Shown here: positions 62,116-64,000 of the stretch, piece by piece
Position numbering within the stretch: position 1 is the first letter of the stretch
Layout: each line of letters starts with the position of its first letter
From: Bacillus sp. JCM 19058
Lineage (GTDB): Bacteria; Bacillota; Bacilli; Bacillales_H; Bacillaceae_D
Assembly: GCA_001310555.1 (NCBI GenBank)
Contig: BAXO01000003.1
Span: 37,044-101,043 of the forward strand
Reading direction: 5' to 3'
Length of the DNA stretch: 64,000 bases
The notes under the pieces: model-generated
What the model was told of the DNA's origin: nothing
What the model saw: only the letters and a program-made list of their open reading frames with translations
Databases searched by the model: none
Program-made: the position numbers and the translations under genes

Positions 62116-63038
62116 TCACCTCCTTTTCATATTCGGATCGATGGCATCGCGCAGTCCGTCCCCAAGTAAATTAATACTGATTACTGTCATAAATATAGCA
62201 ACCCCGGGCGGAATCCACAGCCATGGACGCTTTTGAAAGTCAATAAGAGAATTAGCTGCATTAATCATATTGCCCCACGAAGCGGTGGGAGGACGACGCC
62301 GAGACCAAAATAACTTAAAACAGATTCGCTTAGGATCGCTCCGCCAACACTCAATGTTGCTGCCACTATTAAAAGTGGAACCGTATTAGGCAGCAAATGG
62401 TTTAACAGCTTACGCCGATCTCTCAGCCTAATGCGTCGGTCGCTTGGATAAATTCTCGTTCCCGTAGGCTAAGGATTTGGCTGCGGACGAGCCTAGCAAG
62501 ACCGGACCAGCCGATCAGGCTAAGCATAAGCATCACGATGTAGAGCCTCTGTTCAGCTGGAACCTTCCATTCCGACATGACGGCCGCCATAATGAAAAGC
62601 AAAGGCAAGCCCGGTAAGGTCATTAAAATATCGGCTGCCCTCATCACCACTTGATCGACGATCCCTTTATAATAGCCTGCTAAAATTCCTAAAAATGCGC
62701 CAATGGCAACAGACATCACCATTGCGCCGAGACCGACGGTCAAGGAAATTCTCCCCGCCAGCATTAACCTTGTTAAAACATCACGCCCTAGATTGTCTGT
62801 TCCGAGCCAGTGAGAGGAACTGGGCGGTTGATGAATATTTCCAGTGTTGACGCCCGCCGTTGCATACGGTGAAAAAAGCGGACCGACGAACGAGAACAAG
62901 AAAATAAAAATAAGAAAGCCTAATCCAGCAAGAGCCATTTTCTTTTTTTAAAAACCGTTGAAACACTTGCTTCCAAATGGACGATTTATGATGTTTGTTT
63001 GCTTTATGACTTACAGGTGCTATAGAAGGATTTTCCAA
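62116..63038 (-). CDS. Oligopeptide/dipeptide ABC transporter permease, DppC/OppC-like (frameshifted)
   Basis: About 308 residues. TTG 63038, ten bases past GAGGAG. N-terminus with KSSIWKQVFQRFLKKKMALAGLGFLIFIFLFSFVGPLFSPY after repair of the run near 62945. Then SHWLGTDNLGRDVLTRLMLAGRISL and the EAA loop REREFIQATDALG. A break near 62415 hides LNHLLPNTVPLLIVAATLSVGGAIL, SVLSYFGLGVVPPTASWGNMI and the end IDPNMKRR, with stop at 62116. Six helices. Confidence 0.9.
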
Positions 63039-63052
63039 CGTTTTTCAACTCC

Positions 63053-64000
63053 TCACTTTAACCGAACTCTCGGGTCAGCGACGCCATAGAATAAATCGGC
63101 CAAGAGATTGCTAATCACAGTCAATAAAGCAATAAACATCGTAAAGCCCATCAGCAATGGGTAATCACGAACTGTGAACGCTTGCATATAAATCGCTCCG
63201 ATTCCTGGCCAATTGAAGATTTGTTCAGTAATAATCGCACCGCTAAAAAGCGCCGGTAATTCAAAGCCAAATAGCGTAATCGCTGGAAGCAATGCATTGC
63301 GCAATGCGTGCTTGTAGACGACGACTTTTTCTTTCAGTCCTTTTGCTCTTGCCGTCCGAACGAAATCCTGCTTAATGACCTCCAGCATATTTGTCCGAAA
63401 ATACCGGGTTAACCCACCAATACCTAGCATCGTTAGGACTAGAACCGGCAGGATCATATGTTCAGCTACATCCTTAAAATACTCCCAGCCAGTATAGTCA
63501 CTCCCTGTCGTAATCATGCCTCCGGCAGGAAGCCAGCCGAGATCTACCGCGAAGAATTTAATGACGATTAATCCTAGAAAAAAATGAAGGGGTCGCCATT
63601 GCTGCAAAAACAAGCACCGTCACTGCCGAATCAAAAAAAAGAATATTGGCGTGTAGCCGAAATCACACCGATAACAACAGCAATGAGCCATGTTAAAACG
63701 AGAGAGGCTAAAGCAACGATAAACGAACTCCAAATGTAATTTCCAAGAACCTCTGTAACCGGACGCTGAAATTGCAGCGAATAGCCGAGGTCCCCTTTTA
63801 GAAGGTTTCCGATCCAAATAAAATATCGGATGACTACATGCTGATCAAAGCCATACAAGGCATAGAGCTCAGCCTTTCGTTCTGCCGTCAAATTCGGATC
63901 CGAATCGACGAAGTTACCTGGGACTAATGAATATAAGAAAAAAAATGAGCACAGACGCGCCAATAAGCGTCGGAATTAAATATAAATCCGTCTGATTACG
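63053..64000 (-). CDS. Oligopeptide/dipeptide ABC transporter permease, DppB/OppB-like (frameshifted, cut by window edge)
   Basis: At least 310 residues; N-terminus runs off the right edge at TDLYLIPTLIGASVLIFFLYSLVPGN, i.e. close to the true start. Then YGFDQHVVIRYFIWIGNLLKGDLGYSLQF, and after a break near 63620 SFFLGLIVIKFFAVDLGWLPAGG, the EAA loop VRTARAKGLKEKVVVYKHALRNALLP and the typical end ADLFYGVADPRVRLK. Breaks near 63955 and 63620. Substrate-binding protein of the system must lie right of the window. Confidence 0.92.

Overview
The window looks like a chromosomal segment of a Gram-positive, moderate-GC member of the Bacillaceae, possibly an alkaliphilic Bacillus/Shouchella type. The signs are strong AGGAGG-type ribosome binding sites with many TTG and GTG starts, Bacillus-type families (YezD, YloB-like Ca2+ ATPase, DUF2089, CcpA-like cre sites), lipoprotein solute receptors, and intrinsic terminators with T-runs. 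There are no rRNAs, no CRISPR array and no complete prophage. The name of the genus is an inference.

A dominant property of this sequence is that about forty protein genes are split by single-base insertions or deletions, very often in A/T or G runs. In nearly every case, restoring one base rejoins a full-length, family-typical protein. I therefore annotate these as one gene each and give the approximate break. I read the breaks as uncorrected long-read sequencing errors, not mass pseudogenisation.

Layout. 1-254: start of a MATE exporter (minus). 567-1696: VOC protein and YezD. 1772-5949: sulfate ABC transporter (sbp-cysT-cysW-cysA) behind a promoter and an attenuator-like leader. 6053-12378: Gfo/Idh oxidoreductase, Ca2+ P-type ATPase, galE, lipoprotein cyclophilin and a Nudix hydrolase. 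12867-15341: CaiB/BaiF CoA-transferase and a glutaryl-CoA-dehydrogenase-like enzyme. 15751-16827: DUF2089 regulator operon. 16828-20003: GNAT gene, a palindromic repeat, then an AT-rich island with a tRNA-Cys-like sequence, a small Cys-rich protein and an isochorismatase-family hydrolase behind a leader peptide. 20078-22330: DUF418 membrane protein and remnants of an IS256 transposase and an MFS exporter.

22327-29205: a minus-strand catabolic operon (aminotransferase, TPP enzyme, aldehyde dehydrogenase, lysine/saccharopine-type dehydrogenase) with a LysR gene. Together with the 12.9-15.3 kb pair these enzymes could form a lysine to aminoadipate to glutaryl-CoA to crotonyl-CoA route. 29531-33763: MDR oxidoreductase, TIM-barrel isomerase, CwlK-like peptidase and an MFS transporter. 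33994-45515: a glucuronoxylan-oligosaccharide locus (AraC regulator, GH43 xylosidase, CUT1 ABC importer, GH67 alpha-glucuronidase, second GH43, oxidoreductase) with two cre-like sites. 46238-50975: RpiR regulator convergent with a fruK/EIIBC/EIIA/class II aldolase operon. 51111-53790: Cof-type HAD phosphatase, DUF2165 protein and a small protein. 53919-56679: phosphonate-type ABC transporter phnD-phnE-phnE with no ATPase gene. 57159-59918: LysE exporter and adenine deaminase. 60155-64000: dipeptide/oligopeptide ABC transporter (B, C, D, F), running off the right edge.

The most interesting non-coding signals are a leader peptide whose last codons can pair with a segment that can alternatively sequester the next gene's ribosome binding site (19142-19236), a tRNA-Cys-like sequence with no room for a D-arm (18353-18406), and an unclassified attenuator leader in front of the sulfate operon.
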